Source of the DNA: Prosthecobacter sp.
Lineage (GTDB): Bacteria; Verrucomicrobiota; Verrucomicrobiia; Verrucomicrobiales; Verrucomicrobiaceae
DNA: 39,106 nt
Assembly (NCBI GenBank): GCA_021733925.1
Contig: JAIPJY010000062.1
Coordinates: 1-39,106, forward strand
Direction of reading: 5' to 3'
Shown: piece after piece, positions 1 through 8,383 of the stretch
Layout of the letters: the number at the start of each line of letters is the position of its first letter
Numbering within the stretch: position 1 is the stretch's first letter
Notes under the pieces: model-generated
Told to the model about the DNA's origin: nothing
The model's input: the letters and a program-made list of their open reading frames with translations, nothing else
Database searches by the model: none
Program-made: the position numbers and the translations under genes

Positions 1-138
1 GCGACCCGGACGACGAGAGCCACGAGCCACGAAACGTCGCCCGAAAAGCTATCAACTGCTCACCCGTAAACGCCATCAGTTCCATGAAATCCCTCACCGT
101 GATCGCTATCGCGCCAGCGCTTAACTGAGTGCCATTCG
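1..138 (+). mobile_element. Right end of an IS4-family insertion sequence
   Basis: The first 138 bases look like the 3' edge of an IS4-family element: the end of a transposase gene followed by a terminal repeat at 120-138. On the minus strand the repeat reads CGAATGGCACTCAGTTAAG. The transposase stop codon lies inside it, an arrangement common in IS4 elements. The same 19 bases occur at 38967-38985 in the orientation of the opposite end. Family assignment rests on the transposase C-terminus and on the resemblance of the end to the known IS4 end (…CAGTTAAG…). The rest of the element lies outside the window. Confidence 0.7.
2..124 (+). CDS. IS4-family transposase, C-terminal fragment
   Basis: An open frame enters from the left edge and ends at TAA 122-124, giving 40 residues. 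It contains a basic stretch EPRATKRRPKSYQLLTRKR, which matches the usual C-terminal tail of IS4-family DDE transposases (PR.VKRRPK.Y.LL). The catalytic domain is outside the window, so nothing can be said about activity. The fragment is incomplete only because the window starts there. Confidence 0.65.
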   Translation, partial: RPGRREPRATKRRPKSYQLLTRKRHQFHEIPHRDRYRASA

Positions 139-215
139 AATCTGGCATATAGCTTCCTCAGATGACAGGGCCTTTTTTGCAGCGCCCCAACAACGATCCT
201 GAGCAGGGGATTTGG

Positions 216-686
216 TCAAGGGCATGCGTCGGGTAATCGGGCCAGCCGTGCAAGGCAATGCATGGCGTCCTGATCTGGAATTTCGGAACCATGCTCCCAT
301 CTTCGTAGCCGCTGGTGGATTACCCCAACCGAATTTGCGAAATGCTTCTGATCCGCCCCTTGGCACCGCCTCGCCTTGAGCACGAGATCCGAGGTCGTTT
401 CTTCGGGGGCAGGGTAGTAGCCGAGGAAAGCGAGAATGGCGGGCCACTCGCAGACGACAGGCTGCCGTTCATCGCGTTCCCAACGTTCATAAACCTCACG
501 AAGGGTGCCGAACTGCTCCGCTACATCCTCCTGTCGCAAGCTCAGCACCAACCTGCGATTGCGAAGGTTCTGGCCCAGAGTCCTTGGCTGTTCGATCATC
601 CCTTTCTTCCTTAGCATGAACGTTTTAAGAGCGTCATGCGTCACCCGAATTGTAAAGTAGCAAAAAGGCAAAATAGGGTGATACAT
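216..686 (-). CDS. Small double helix-turn-helix (XRE-type) regulator, copy 1
   Basis: This 156-residue protein has two helix-turn-helix-like segments. The first is XRE-type at about 37-92 (RQEDVAEQFGTLREVYERWE). The second, at about 101-150, contains QKHFANSVGVIHQRLRRWE. It is probably a DNA-binding regulator; its target is unknown. I start it at ATG 686 rather than the upstream TTG at 713 because two other copies in the window (7922-8383 and 14065-14388) share the N-terminal block HPILPxC-FTI. In that block the changes are mostly synonymous (TTT/TTC, ACA/ACG, ATT/ATC), so it is translated. No clear Shine-Dalgarno sequence precedes the start. The gene stands alone between an IS end and the kinase gene. 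Confidence 0.8.
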   Translation of the reverse strand: MYHPILPFCYFTIRVTHDALKTFMLRKKGMIEQPRTLGQNLRNRRLVLSLRQEDVAEQFGTLREVYERWERDERQPVVCEWPAILAFLGYYPAPEETTSDLVLKARRCQGADQKHFANSVGVIHQRLRRWEHGSEIPDQDAMHCLARLARLPDACP

Positions 687-820
687 TTTTCTAAAAGTAC
701 AACTTAATAGCAATCAGATTCTACACCTGATCATGATCTTTGAGATCTGAAGAAGAAACAAGCCTCCACTATTTTTCAATGGATGATGCTGGCTGCAGAC
801 GCGGCGTGCGAGTGGCTAGG

Positions 821-3800
821 TTAGTGGTGCTCCAGCTCAAATACCCGGACGGCGCGGTCGCGTCCGTCGGTGGCGAGGTGGTGGCCGTCTGGGCTGATGC
901 TGATGGAGCGTGGGAGACCTTCGATGCCGATGAAGGTCTGCAACTGGGTGGCGTCTGAGTAGCGCCAGAGCTTGAGGCTGTGATCGGCGGAGCCGGTGGC
1001 GAGGAGGGGCAGGGTGGGATGGAAGCACACGGTGCTGATTGTGGCGTCATGGGCGCGGAAGCGATGCTTCACAGCGAGGGTGTCGGCATCGAGGATCATG
1101 ACGAAGCGGTCGCTGCCTGCCACGGCGATGAGGCGGTGGTCAGGCGATGCGGCAAGGGCGTAGAAGGCGCTGTCGTGGTCGAGCGAGGCGAGGACGTGGC
1201 CATCCTGCGGGTCGAGGATGGCGATGCTGCCTTTTTGTGTGTTGTCCGGCTGGAGTTCGCTGGAGATGGCGATGATGTGGCCGTGAGTGCCGGCGAAGAT
1301 GGCTTTGTAGGCGTCGTGTTTGAAGTCGTGGAGCACTGCGCCTGTGCGGGTGTCGTGGATGATGAGACGACTGTGGGGCTGGGGTGTGGTGCGCAGGAGG
1401 CGTTCTCCTTTGGCATCGAAGTGGAGGTGCATGGTGCCGTCATTCTTCAACTCGGCTGGACGCGACCACGTTTCGGTGACGCCGTCTTTCGTGCTCTTCC
1501 ACAGGCTGAGCGCGGAGCCGGGTGTGGTGAGGCTGTTGCGCGAGTAAGCGGTGGCGATGAGGCCGGTGGCGAGGTGGACGGCGCTGATGGTGTGGTTCCT
1601 GGCAAAGGGAGAGGGCAGCGCGGCAGGCTTGCGCGGGTCTGACAGGTCGTAGCGTGTCCTGAAACCACCCTCTCCTCGGGCGATCAGTGTGGTGTCGGAG
1701 AGGAAATGGCAGGACCAGCCCTCGTCACCGCCCGACAGCAGCGTGGCGAGTGTTTGATCCGGGAGGTGCCAGAGCTGCGGCGGAGACTGCTGCGTGAGGA
1801 GATGGCCGCTGCGGTGATTCACGCTCAGTGGCAGATGGCCGGTGTAAGCGGTGATGCCGTGGAAGCTGCCCGTGGGGGTGAGATCGCCGGGATGAAATAA
1901 CGACAGGGGGCGGCTGACCGCGAGGCTTTGTGAAGCACTGCCGCCGAGGGTGATGACGTTGCCGCTAGCGCTATAGGCAACCTGCGCGATGGGCATGGCG
2001 GCGACGCGGTGGCGGCGGATGCGGACGCCGTTGTTGGAATGGTAAACCTCCACATCGCCAGAGATGAGGCCGATGACGAGCCGGGCGTAATCGGGGCTCG
2101 ATGCCATGGAGTTCGGGTGCGCGTTGAGGCGCTCGTGAAAGGCAAGGGAGCCATCGGTGAGCTTGAGGCCCGTGAGGTCGTAGGCTTGGTGCTGGATGAG
2201 TGCCAGGACATGTCCGTGCGAAGCAAAGACCATGTGCAGGGGGTGGAAGGGTTTCGTCCAGAGCAGGGCGCCGGTTTCGGTGTTGATGAGGTGCAGCGCG
2301 GCGCTGTCGAAGTCGGCGAAGGCCGCCAGTGTGCCGGTGGCATTCAGCGCGAGGGTTTGCAGATACGGATGCGCGGCTTCGTCCGAATGCGAGACAGGGA
2401 AGCTGCGGAGTTTTTTGCCCGTGATGAGATCATACAAAGGCGCCTCGCTGGCGGAGCTGGTGCGGGCGAGGAGACGTCTGCCATCGGCAGAAATGCTGAG
2501 GCGCAACTCGCCTGCATGGCCGGTGTCGATGCTGCGGAGGAGCTGCTTTTTCACCACATCCACGATGCCGATGCGTCCCTCATGGCTTGCGATGGCGAAC
2601 TGCGCCGGAGCATTCGGAACCGCGCACACATCGGTCACCTGCTCGCAGAAGCCTGGGATCATGAGCGGCCCCAACGAGGAATCATGCTTGGCGGCCAGGT
2701 AGTGCCAGCGTTGGTCGCGCAGGGCTGCTGGCACTGCCTCCAGTGCGCTCGTCATGTGGGTGATGTCTCCGTCTTTCAAGGCAACATTGGCCAGGGCAAT
2801 CTGCGCATTTGCCAATGACTGCTGGGCGTGGCGCTCGCTGGCCAGCACCTTCCACATGAAGCCGATGCTGATGACCAGCAGCGCGGTGAGGGATGTGGTG
2901 ACGACTTTGTGCCGCAGCAGCAGGAGCTGAAGCTGCTTCATCGAGCCCGCATCCTCTGCGCGGGTGGCAAAGCCGTTCTGGTAGGCCTCGATGTCCGCGA
3001 TAAAATCAGAGACGCTGGCGTAGCGCTGGGCCTTGTCGAGTTGCAGCGCCTTCATGGCCACAGCGGACAAGGCTGCAGGCACACGCGCACCGCGAATGTG
3101 CGGCAGAGGGTGGATGAGCTTCGCCGCGAGCACGTGGCCTTTTTCAAAAGCTTTTCCACGACTGCCGGAGCGTGATTGGAAGGCCGTGGGCGCGGTGATT
3201 TCTCCTTTGCTGACCTTATCGAGCACCTCAAGGGCTGTCGCTCCCTCCACCGGCGGGCGCAGAGTGAGGATGGCGTAGAGAATGCCTCCCAGCGCGTAGA
3301 TGTCCGAGAGTTGATCCACGTCCTGCATGCTGCCACGGGCTTGCTCAGGGGACATGTATTGGGGGGTGCCGAGCACCGCGCCAACGAGCGTGTGAGCAAA
3401 CGAGTCTTGGGGCGCGGTGAATGACGAATGACGAATGACGAATGGGTTTCCTCTTCGTCATTGCTGCGCAGCAGCTTCGCCAGTCCCCAATCCATCACCA
3501 GCACCTCACCGAACTCGCCGACCATGATGTTCTCCGGCTTGAGGTCGCGATGCAGCACGCCCTGGCTGTGGGCGAAGGCGATGGCGTCGCAGACTTTGCG
3601 GAAGATGCCGAGCAGGCGCGTGAGTGGGAAGTCGCGGAGAGCTTCGGGGACTTCTTTGCGCAGATCGGTGAGGATGGCTTGCAGCGTGCGGCCTTTGACG
3701 AGCTTCATCGAGTAGAACAGCGGCAGGCCGTCCTCCCACACGATGTCGTAGATGGGCACGATGTTCGGATGCGCGAGCTTCGCGAGCACCTGGGCCTCGC

Positions 3801-3987
3801 GCAGAAAGCGCTGCCTCATGCGGGCGTCCGCATTCGCTTCCAGCAGCATCACCTTGATGGCCACGGTGCGGTCCAGCTTCCCATCCCGAGCCTCCAGCAC
3901 ACTGCCCATGCCGCCGCTGGAGATCTCCGGCCCGAGCTGGTAGTTCTCCACGCCGAGCGGTGGTGGTGTTGGGGAGTCGGCGGGCAT
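821..3987 (-). CDS. Membrane Ser/Thr protein kinase with WD40 repeats, frame broken at a 7-base tandem repeat
   Basis: The gene encodes a PknB-type kinase fused to a WD40 sensor or scaffold region. Starting from ATG 3987, the first frame shows the glycine loop SSGGMGSV (about 23-30), VAIK with Lys45, HRDLKPEN (146-153) and MDWG (165-168, DWG replacing DFG as in many planctomycete and verrucomicrobial kinases). The activation-loop end [11 protein letters not shown], the C-lobe, a membrane segment ([18 protein letters not shown]) and many WD40 repeats lie in another frame that is open from about 3456 down to 821. The switch falls in a GACGAAT array at 3419-3443 with three full units. One unit or four units would join the frames into a protein of about 1,050-1,057 residues; with three, translation ends at 3052 after 311 residues. 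The ECF sigma gene at 6958-7695 is the usual partner of such kinases. The break could be phase variation, a mutation or a sequencing error. Confidence 0.85.
3419..3443 (+). repeat. Heptanucleotide tandem repeat inside the kinase gene
   Basis: Three perfect GACGAAT units (3423-3429, 3430-3436, 3437-3443) follow a four-base partial unit (3419-3422). On the coding strand the unit is ATTCGTC. Seven is not a multiple of three, so each gain or loss of a unit moves the downstream kinase/WD40 frame. Working through the codons, one or four units keep the frame open across the junction and three do not. Confidence 0.95.
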
Positions 3988-4020
3988 GATGGAGGATAAA
4001 TCGGGGCGGCAAAACAATAC

Positions 4021-4057
4021 AGTCCCGGTTGGTGCGGCGATGTTTCAGGAAGAATGA
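4021..4057 (-). promoter_or_regulatory. Putative ECF-sigma promoter motif B (drives the kinase gene)
   Basis: On the minus strand, 55 bases upstream of the kinase ATG, lies TTCCTGAAACATCGCCGCA followed about 4 bases later by CGGGACTG. It matches motif A at 4161-4195 on the opposite strand of the same intergenic region, and motif C near 7742. A -35-like TGAAAC core and a downstream GGGxCTG block are shared by all three. No transcription start has been mapped. Confidence 0.5.
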
Positions 4058-4149
4058 AGACAATTGCAAATCGCAATGGTGTCAACGCAACCACCCGGGC
4101 ACAGGGAAGACAGGGACGGAACTTCTGAAATGCATCGGAGGCATCCAGC

Positions 4150-4200
4150 AAAAAAATGGTTTTTTCCTGAAACACCGCTTCGCAAAGCGGGCCTGAAAGG
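4150..4200 (+). promoter_or_regulatory. Putative ECF-sigma promoter motif A (drives the FG-GAP gene)
   Basis: An A-run and T-run (4150-4165) precede TTCCTGAAACACCGC, then GCAAAG and GGGCCTGAAAGG. The TGAAAC core is at 4168-4173, 62 bases before ATG 4235. Motif C near 7742 is nearly the same over about 40 bases, including the A/T-rich upstream part, and also precedes a signal-peptide-coding start. The conserved block is most simply a promoter recognised by the neighbouring ECF sigma factor. Confidence 0.55.
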
Positions 4201-4234
4201 AGTGCTGACAACACAGCTCAAACCAAGGAACACC

Positions 4235-6859
4235 ATGAAAATACATATAAAAGCATCAAACGCCCTCTGCGGGCTTCTATCAGGGATGCTCTCTCTGACC
4301 GCAGTTTTCCAGGCCGCAGCCCAGAGCAGCGTCAGTTTCTCCCCCGCCGTCAACTACCCCATGGTGGGGACCAATGCGAGCTACGTGGCTGTCGCGGATC
4401 TGGATGGCGACGGCAAGGCTGACCTTGCCGTGACGAAGCAGTCCGACTCACGGCCCAATCCCAATGTTTCCATCTTGCGCGGGGCTGGCAACGGCTCCTT
4501 TCAGAACATCGGCAACTACGGGGTCGGTTCCGGCCCTCTCAGCGTCGCTGCGGGCGACGTCAATGGCGATGGCAAGATCGATCTGGCAGTCGCCACCCAC
4601 AATTCTGGGGCCGTCGCCGTCCTGCTCGGCAATGGGACCGGCGGATTTGCTCCGGCAGTCTTCAATTTCCTTGCCAGCGGCAACTTGAATGACGTGAAGA
4701 TGGGCGATTTCAATCACGACGGCTGGCTGGACTTGGCGGTGAGCGACACCTGGGACAGCGCCCGGCGCAACACGGTCCGGATTCTCCTCGGTAACGGGAC
4801 TGCCACCTTCGGGCCGGCGGTTAGCTATCAGGCTACCAATCCGGGGACCATCGTCGCCCGCCTCGCCGTGGCTGATTTCAACGGCGACGGTATCCTCGAT
4901 CTGGTGGTCGGCAGCCAAAACTCCGGAACGGTTTCGACCTTGCTGGGCAACGGTGATGGCACCTTCCAGGCAGCGGTCCTGCACAGCGTGGGGAATAATC
5001 CCAGCTCAGTTGTCACCGGAGACTTCAATGGGGATGGCAAGGCCGATATCGCCGCGTCGAACAACGCTTCCTCCTCCGTCACGACCCTGCGGGGCAACGG
5101 GGATGGCACCTTCCAGGCACCCATTCACACGATTCTGCCGGGACGTCCCAGTGGCATTGCGGCGGGCGATTTCAATGGCGACGGCAAGCTCGATGTAGCG
5201 GTGACCGCCGAAGTTCCCGACACCGTTTCAATTCTGACGGGCAATGGGACCGGCGCCTTCCCGGCACGCTTCAGCTTTACTGCCGGAGGCGCCCCGGTCC
5301 ACGTGGGCGTGGGTGACTTTAACGGCGACGGCAAACCTGATATGGCCGTGGCGAACCTGGGCACCCACAACGCCTCGGTCCTCCTGAACACCACGGTATT
5401 TCCCGACAGCGCCCCCATCGCCAACGCCGGTGCCGACTTCAGCGCGAACGAAGGACAAGCCGTTGCACTTGATGGAACCGGCAGCAGCGATCCTGAAAAC
5501 GCCCCGTTGACGTATGCCTGGACACAGGTGCCCGGCGGCACCGCCGTGACCCTCACCGGAGCCAACACCGCCAGTCCGACCTTCACCGCTCCGACCGTCG
5601 CACCCGGCGGCGAGACGCTTAGCTTTGACCTCACCGTCACGGCCAATGGCTTGAGCACGGTGGACACCGTCAGTGTCACCGTCGTCAATGTGAACCACCC
5701 GCCCGTGGCCGATGCCGGTGCCGACCAGTCCATCGCCGAAGGCTCCCCAGTGGTTCTCGACGGCTCGGCGAGCTTCGACATCGACAACGACACCTTCAGC
5801 TATGCCTGGACGCAGGTCAGCGGCCCGACCGTCACCCTCACCGGTGCCGGCACCTCGGGCCCGACCTTCACCGCCCCCTACGCCGGCACCGGCGGCGCGA
5901 CCGGCGTGGTGGCCACGCTCGTCTTTGAACTGCTCGTGGATGATGGCTTCCCTGCCGATGCACCCGCCACCGGCTACACCTTGGCAAATGTGCGTGACCG
6001 CGTGACGGTCGACATCACCAACACGAACAATCTGCCGATTGCCGCCGCAGGTGCTGATCAGACTGTGGACGAAAACACCGCTGTGGCGCTCAATGGCTCT
6101 ACCAGCAGTGATCCCGACAGCGACACGCTGACCTATGCGTGGACTCAGACCGGTGGCCCGGCCATCACCCTCACCGGTGGCGCGACTGCGACGCCAAGCA
6201 TCACCGCACCCTTCGTCAGTGCCGGTGGCGCGGACCTCACGTTCTCCCTGACGGTGGACGATGGCTACGGCGGCACCGCGACCGACACGGTGGTCATCCA
6301 TGTGCAAAACATGAATGATCCTCCGCTCGCCTCCGCTGCGCAGCCGACGATCGCTCTGCTCTGGCCCCCAAACCACCAGATGGTGGCCGTGGGCATCACC
6401 GGCGTGAGTGACCCGGACAACAACGCCACCATCGTCATCACCGGAGTCACCCAGGACGAGCCCACCAAAGGCTGCGGCGATGGCGACACGGCGATCGATG
6501 CCGTCATCGATGGCGACACCGTGCTCCTGCGCGCTGAGCGCTCGGGCAACGGCGACGGGCGAGTGTATCGCGTTTCCTTCACCGCCTCAGATGCCGAAGG
6601 CAGCGTCTCCGGCGTGGTCTATGTGACCGTGCCGCACAGCAAGAAGAAGCCCGCCATCGACAGCGGCGGGGTCTATGACTCCACCGTGAGCACCCCGCGC
6701 CCCCCGAAAGGCCAGGGAGGCGAGGATGATGACGATGATGATGATGACGACAGGGACCACGGTAAAGGTGGCAAGGACGACCACGATGACAAAGGCGGGA
6801 AGGGTGACGACAAAGGCAAAAGTGGAAAGGACGACGACAAGGGCAAGAAGGGCAAGTAA
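4235..6859 (+). CDS. Exported FG-GAP/VCBS-repeat protein with PKD-like domains and an acidic-basic tail
   Basis: This predicted 874-residue exported protein has a signal peptide at about 1-30 (…LSLTAVFQAAAQ). Seven FG-GAP/VCBS repeats follow, each with a calcium-binding-like loop such as GDFNGDGKADIA. Next come three PKD/REJ-like modules, each beginning near ADAGADQS and containing Y-AWTQ. Then there is a domain with LWPPNHQMV and a C-terminal tail of Asp, Gly and Lys, including nine consecutive Asp residues. The start at 4235 is chosen because an AAGGA sits 5 bases upstream and a signal peptide begins there; the longer frame from 4064 crosses promoter motif A. It lies between the kinase and the sigma factor and is probably controlled by the latter. 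The ligand is unknown; adhesion or a surface role is inferred. Confidence 0.85.
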   Translation: MKIHIKASNALCGLLSGMLSLTAVFQAAAQSSVSFSPAVNYPMVGTNASYVAVADLDGDGKADLAVTKQSDSRPNPNVSILRGAGNGSFQNIGNYGVGSGPLSVAAGDVNGDGKIDLAVATHNSGAVAVLLGNGTGGFAPAVFNFLASGNLNDVKMGDFNHDGWLDLAVSDTWDSARRNTVRILLGNGTATFGPAVSYQATNPGTIVARLAVADFNGDGILDLVVGSQNSGTVSTLLGNGDGTFQAAVLHSVGNNPSSVVTGDFNGDGKADIAASNNASSSVTTLRGNGDGTFQAPIHTILPGRPSGIAAGDFNGDGKLDVAVTAEVPDTVSILTGNGTGAFPARFSFTAGGAPVHVGVGDFNGDGKPDMAVANLGTHNASVLLNTTVFPDSAPIANAGADFSANEGQAVALDGTGSSDPENAPLTYAWTQVPGGTAVTLTGANTASPTFTAPTVAPGGETLSFDLTVTANGLSTVDTVSVTVVNVNHPPVADAGADQSIAEGSPVVLDGSASFDIDNDTFSYAWTQVSGPTVTLTGAGTSGPTFTAPYAGTGGATGVVATLVFELLVDDGFPADAPATGYTLANVRDRVTVDITNTNNLPIAAAGADQTVDENTAVALNGSTSSDPDSDTLTYAWTQTGGPAITLTGGATATPSITAPFVSAGGADLTFSLTVDDGYGGTATDTVVIHVQNMNDPPLASAAQPTIALLWPPNHQMVAVGITGVSDPDNNATIVITGVTQDEPTKGCGDGDTAIDAVIDGDTVLLRAERSGNGDGRVYRVSFTASDAEGSVSGVVYVTVPHSKKKPAIDSGGVYDSTVSTPRPPKGQGGEDDDDDDDDDRDHGKGGKDDHDDKGGKGDDKGKSGKDDDKGKKGK

Positions 6860-6883
6860 CCGAAGCACGCCCCAGCTATGACA

Positions 6884-6913
6884 AAGGGCGGGACTCGCAG
6901 GGGTCCCGCTCTT
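6884..6913. terminator. Bidirectional hairpin terminator between convergent genes
   Basis: The arms 6884-6894 (AAGGGCGGGAC) and 6903-6913 (GTCCCGCTCTT) pair over 11 positions with one G-U, around an 8-base loop. It sits 24 bases after the FG-GAP stop and 44 bases beyond the end of the sigma gene on the other strand, so it can serve both. Confidence 0.7.
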
Positions 6914-6957
6914 CATTCATGCCCATCGGACCTCCGGGATGAAAACAAGGGGAGGGA

Positions 6958-7695
6958 CTATTTCGCCGCCAGCACACCTTGCAGCCAGGCCAGCTCGCCG
7001 GGAATATCCTCGGGCGTGAGGACGGTGCGGGCGACTTCCTCTTTGAGCAGCGTGCGGAACTTCACGCCTAGCCGGTGGATCAAAATGCGCGTCGCCAACT
7101 CGCTGGCGCCGATTTTTTTCGCGATCTCGCGGCAGGAGGGTGGCTCGCGGTCCCACATGAGGTAGGGCAGCAGCAGATCGAAAATCTCGCGGCGACCGGC
7201 GGCTTCGTAGGCCTCGCGCAGTTTCTCGCGCACACCGGCGAGCAAAGCCTGTGACCAGACGTGGGTGAAGAGAGCATCAGGATCACTCTCGGTCTGCGAT
7301 TCGAGCGCGTAGCGCTCCTCGGCGGCCAGTTCATCGAAGGAGACGTGCGTCACGCCACCGCCGCGTTTTTGCGTGCCAAGGTGGCGGAAGTGATCGCTGA
7401 GCAGATGCTTCAACACACCGAGCAGCCAGGAGCGCAGCTTGCCGGAGCCTTGCTGGGCCATGACGAGGGCGTTTTCGGTGATGAGGCGATGAAAAAAGGC
7501 CTGCGTGAGGTCCTCCGCATCATGCGCGGCATGGCCGCTGCGGCGCAGGAAGGCGTAGATGGGATACCAGTAGCCTTTGCAGAGCTGCTCCATCGCCCGT
7601 GCCGCCTCGTCGGTACTGCCGCCCTGCACGGCGTGGATCAGCGTCCAGTGCGTGGTGGGAAAGCCGGCGTGCTGGGAGTGGGGAGCGCCAAACAT
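6958..7695 (-). CDS. ECF-type RNA polymerase sigma factor
   Basis: This 245-residue sigma-70-family factor is of the kind found in Planctomycetes and Verrucomicrobia beside Ser/Thr kinase genes. Region 2 is seen at about 15-80 (TTHWTLIHAV, WYPIYAFLRRSGH, DAEDLTQAFFHRL). Region 4, at about 170-225, contains CREIAKKIGASELATRILIHRL, a helix-turn-helix. It would direct RNA polymerase to a small regulon. Three similar promoter-like motifs nearby (4021-4057, 4150-4200, 7728-7782) are candidate targets. The kinase that would normally be its immediate neighbour is separated from it by the FG-GAP gene on the opposite strand. No anti-sigma gene is visible, so control by the kinase is plausible but inferred. 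The start is ATG 7695. Confidence 0.88.
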   Translation of the reverse strand: MFGAPHSQHAGFPTTHWTLIHAVQGGSTDEAARAMEQLCKGYWYPIYAFLRRSGHAAHDAEDLTQAFFHRLITENALVMAQQGSGKLRSWLLGVLKHLLSDHFRHLGTQKRGGGVTHVSFDELAAEERYALESQTESDPDALFTHVWSQALLAGVREKLREAYEAAGRREIFDLLLPYLMWDREPPSCREIAKKIGASELATRILIHRLGVKFRTLLKEEVARTVLTPEDIPGELAWLQGVLAAK

Positions 7696-7727
7696 ATGTC
7701 GGTTCCCATGATGGCAGCATTTGACCC

Positions 7728-7782
7728 TGAAAAAACATCATTTTCCATGAAACACCGCTGTGCAAAGAGGGGCCTGGAGGGG
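7728..7782 (+). promoter_or_regulatory. Putative ECF-sigma promoter motif C plus strong ribosome-binding site
   Basis: An A-run, a T-run and CCATGAAACACCGC are followed by GCAAAG and GGGCCTGGAGGGG. The TGAAAC core is at 7748-7753. The block aligns with motif A over about 40 bases. Its end supplies a strong Shine-Dalgarno sequence (GGAGGGG, 7776-7782) placed 5 bases before ATG 7788. It points away from the sigma gene, towards the short signal-peptide frame. Confidence 0.5.
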
Positions 7783-7787
7783 CAGCC

Positions 7788-7904
7788 ATGATCCCCTTTG
7801 CTCTAAAAAATCGCGTGATCCACACCTGCGCTGTAGTTTTGCTCACCCTTGCCACCGCGCTGCCTGCGCAGGTGACTGGGACTTTTTTTACAGCGACTCA
7901 ATAA
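7788..7904 (+). pseudogene. 5' stub of an exported-protein gene
   Basis: This 38-codon frame is too short for a normal exported protein but starts like one. It has a strong ribosome-binding site and then a signal peptide, MIPFALKNRVIHTCAVVLLT followed by LATALPAQ. It stops a few codons after the cleavage site. Sequence shared with the left flank of HTH copy 1 (about 158-185 compared with about 7870-7898) begins at that point. The simplest reading is that the HTH cassette at 7922-8383 replaced or interrupted the rest of the gene. I do not see the missing 3' part beyond the cassette. It could instead be a genuinely tiny secreted peptide. Confidence 0.5.
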
Positions 7905-7921
7905 CTATCGTGAATGGGGGA

Positions 7922-8383
7922 TTAGGTTGGGAGCATTGCGGCGGGCATTCGGGCCAGTCGCTCAACCTGATGCATGGCACCCTCATCTGGAATTTCGGAA
8001 CCATGCTCCCATCGTCGAATCCGCTGGTGGATCACCCCAACTGAATTTGCGAAACGCTTCTGATCCGCCCCTTGGCATCGGCGGGCTTTGAGGACAAGAT
8101 CAGCAGCGGTTTCTTGGCTTAAAGGGTAGTAGCCAAGGAACGAAAGGATGCCCGGCCACTCCGACACGACAGGCTGTCGTTCGTCACGCTCCCAGCACTC
8201 GTAAACCTCACGTAGGGGCCCGAGTTGTATCGCCACATCCTCCTGACGCAACCCCAGCAACAGTCTTCGTTTACGAAGGTGCTCACCAAGAGTCTTGGGT
8301 TCAGGAACGACGCCTTTTTGACACAGAATGAATGCTTTAAACGATTCTGGAGCCACTTTGATCGTGAAGTAGCAAGATGGCAA
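7922..8383 (-). CDS. Small double helix-turn-helix regulator, copy 2 (TTG start)
   Basis: This 153-residue paralogue of 216-686 has the same two HTH segments: RQEDVAIQLGPLREVYECWE, and later QKRFANSVGVIHQRIRRWE. The ATG used by the other copies is out of frame here because two extra bases follow it (ATGCACG where the others have ATGCATC or ATGTATC). An in-frame stop lies just upstream, so translation most likely begins at TTG 8383. Similarity to copy 1 continues about 50 bases past the stop codon, so the duplicated unit is longer than the gene. The target is unknown. Confidence 0.75.
   Translation of the reverse strand: MPSCYFTIKVAPESFKAFILCQKGVVPEPKTLGEHLRKRRLLLGLRQEDVAIQLGPLREVYECWERDERQPVVSEWPGILSFLGYYPLSQETAADLVLKARRCQGADQKRFANSVGVIHQRIRRWEHGSEIPDEGAMHQVERLARMPAAMLPT

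Noticed and set aside
3419-3443. CRISPR array
   Set aside because: The units are 7 bases with no spacers; this is a simple tandem repeat.
4018-4063. Kinase start at 4017 (TTG)
   Set aside because: It is a rare start codon and lies just downstream of the promoter-like motif; ATG 3987 is better placed.
5228-6376. 382-codon open frame on the minus strand
   Set aside because: It is antisense to the FG-GAP/PKD repeats; its composition follows the repeats on the other strand.
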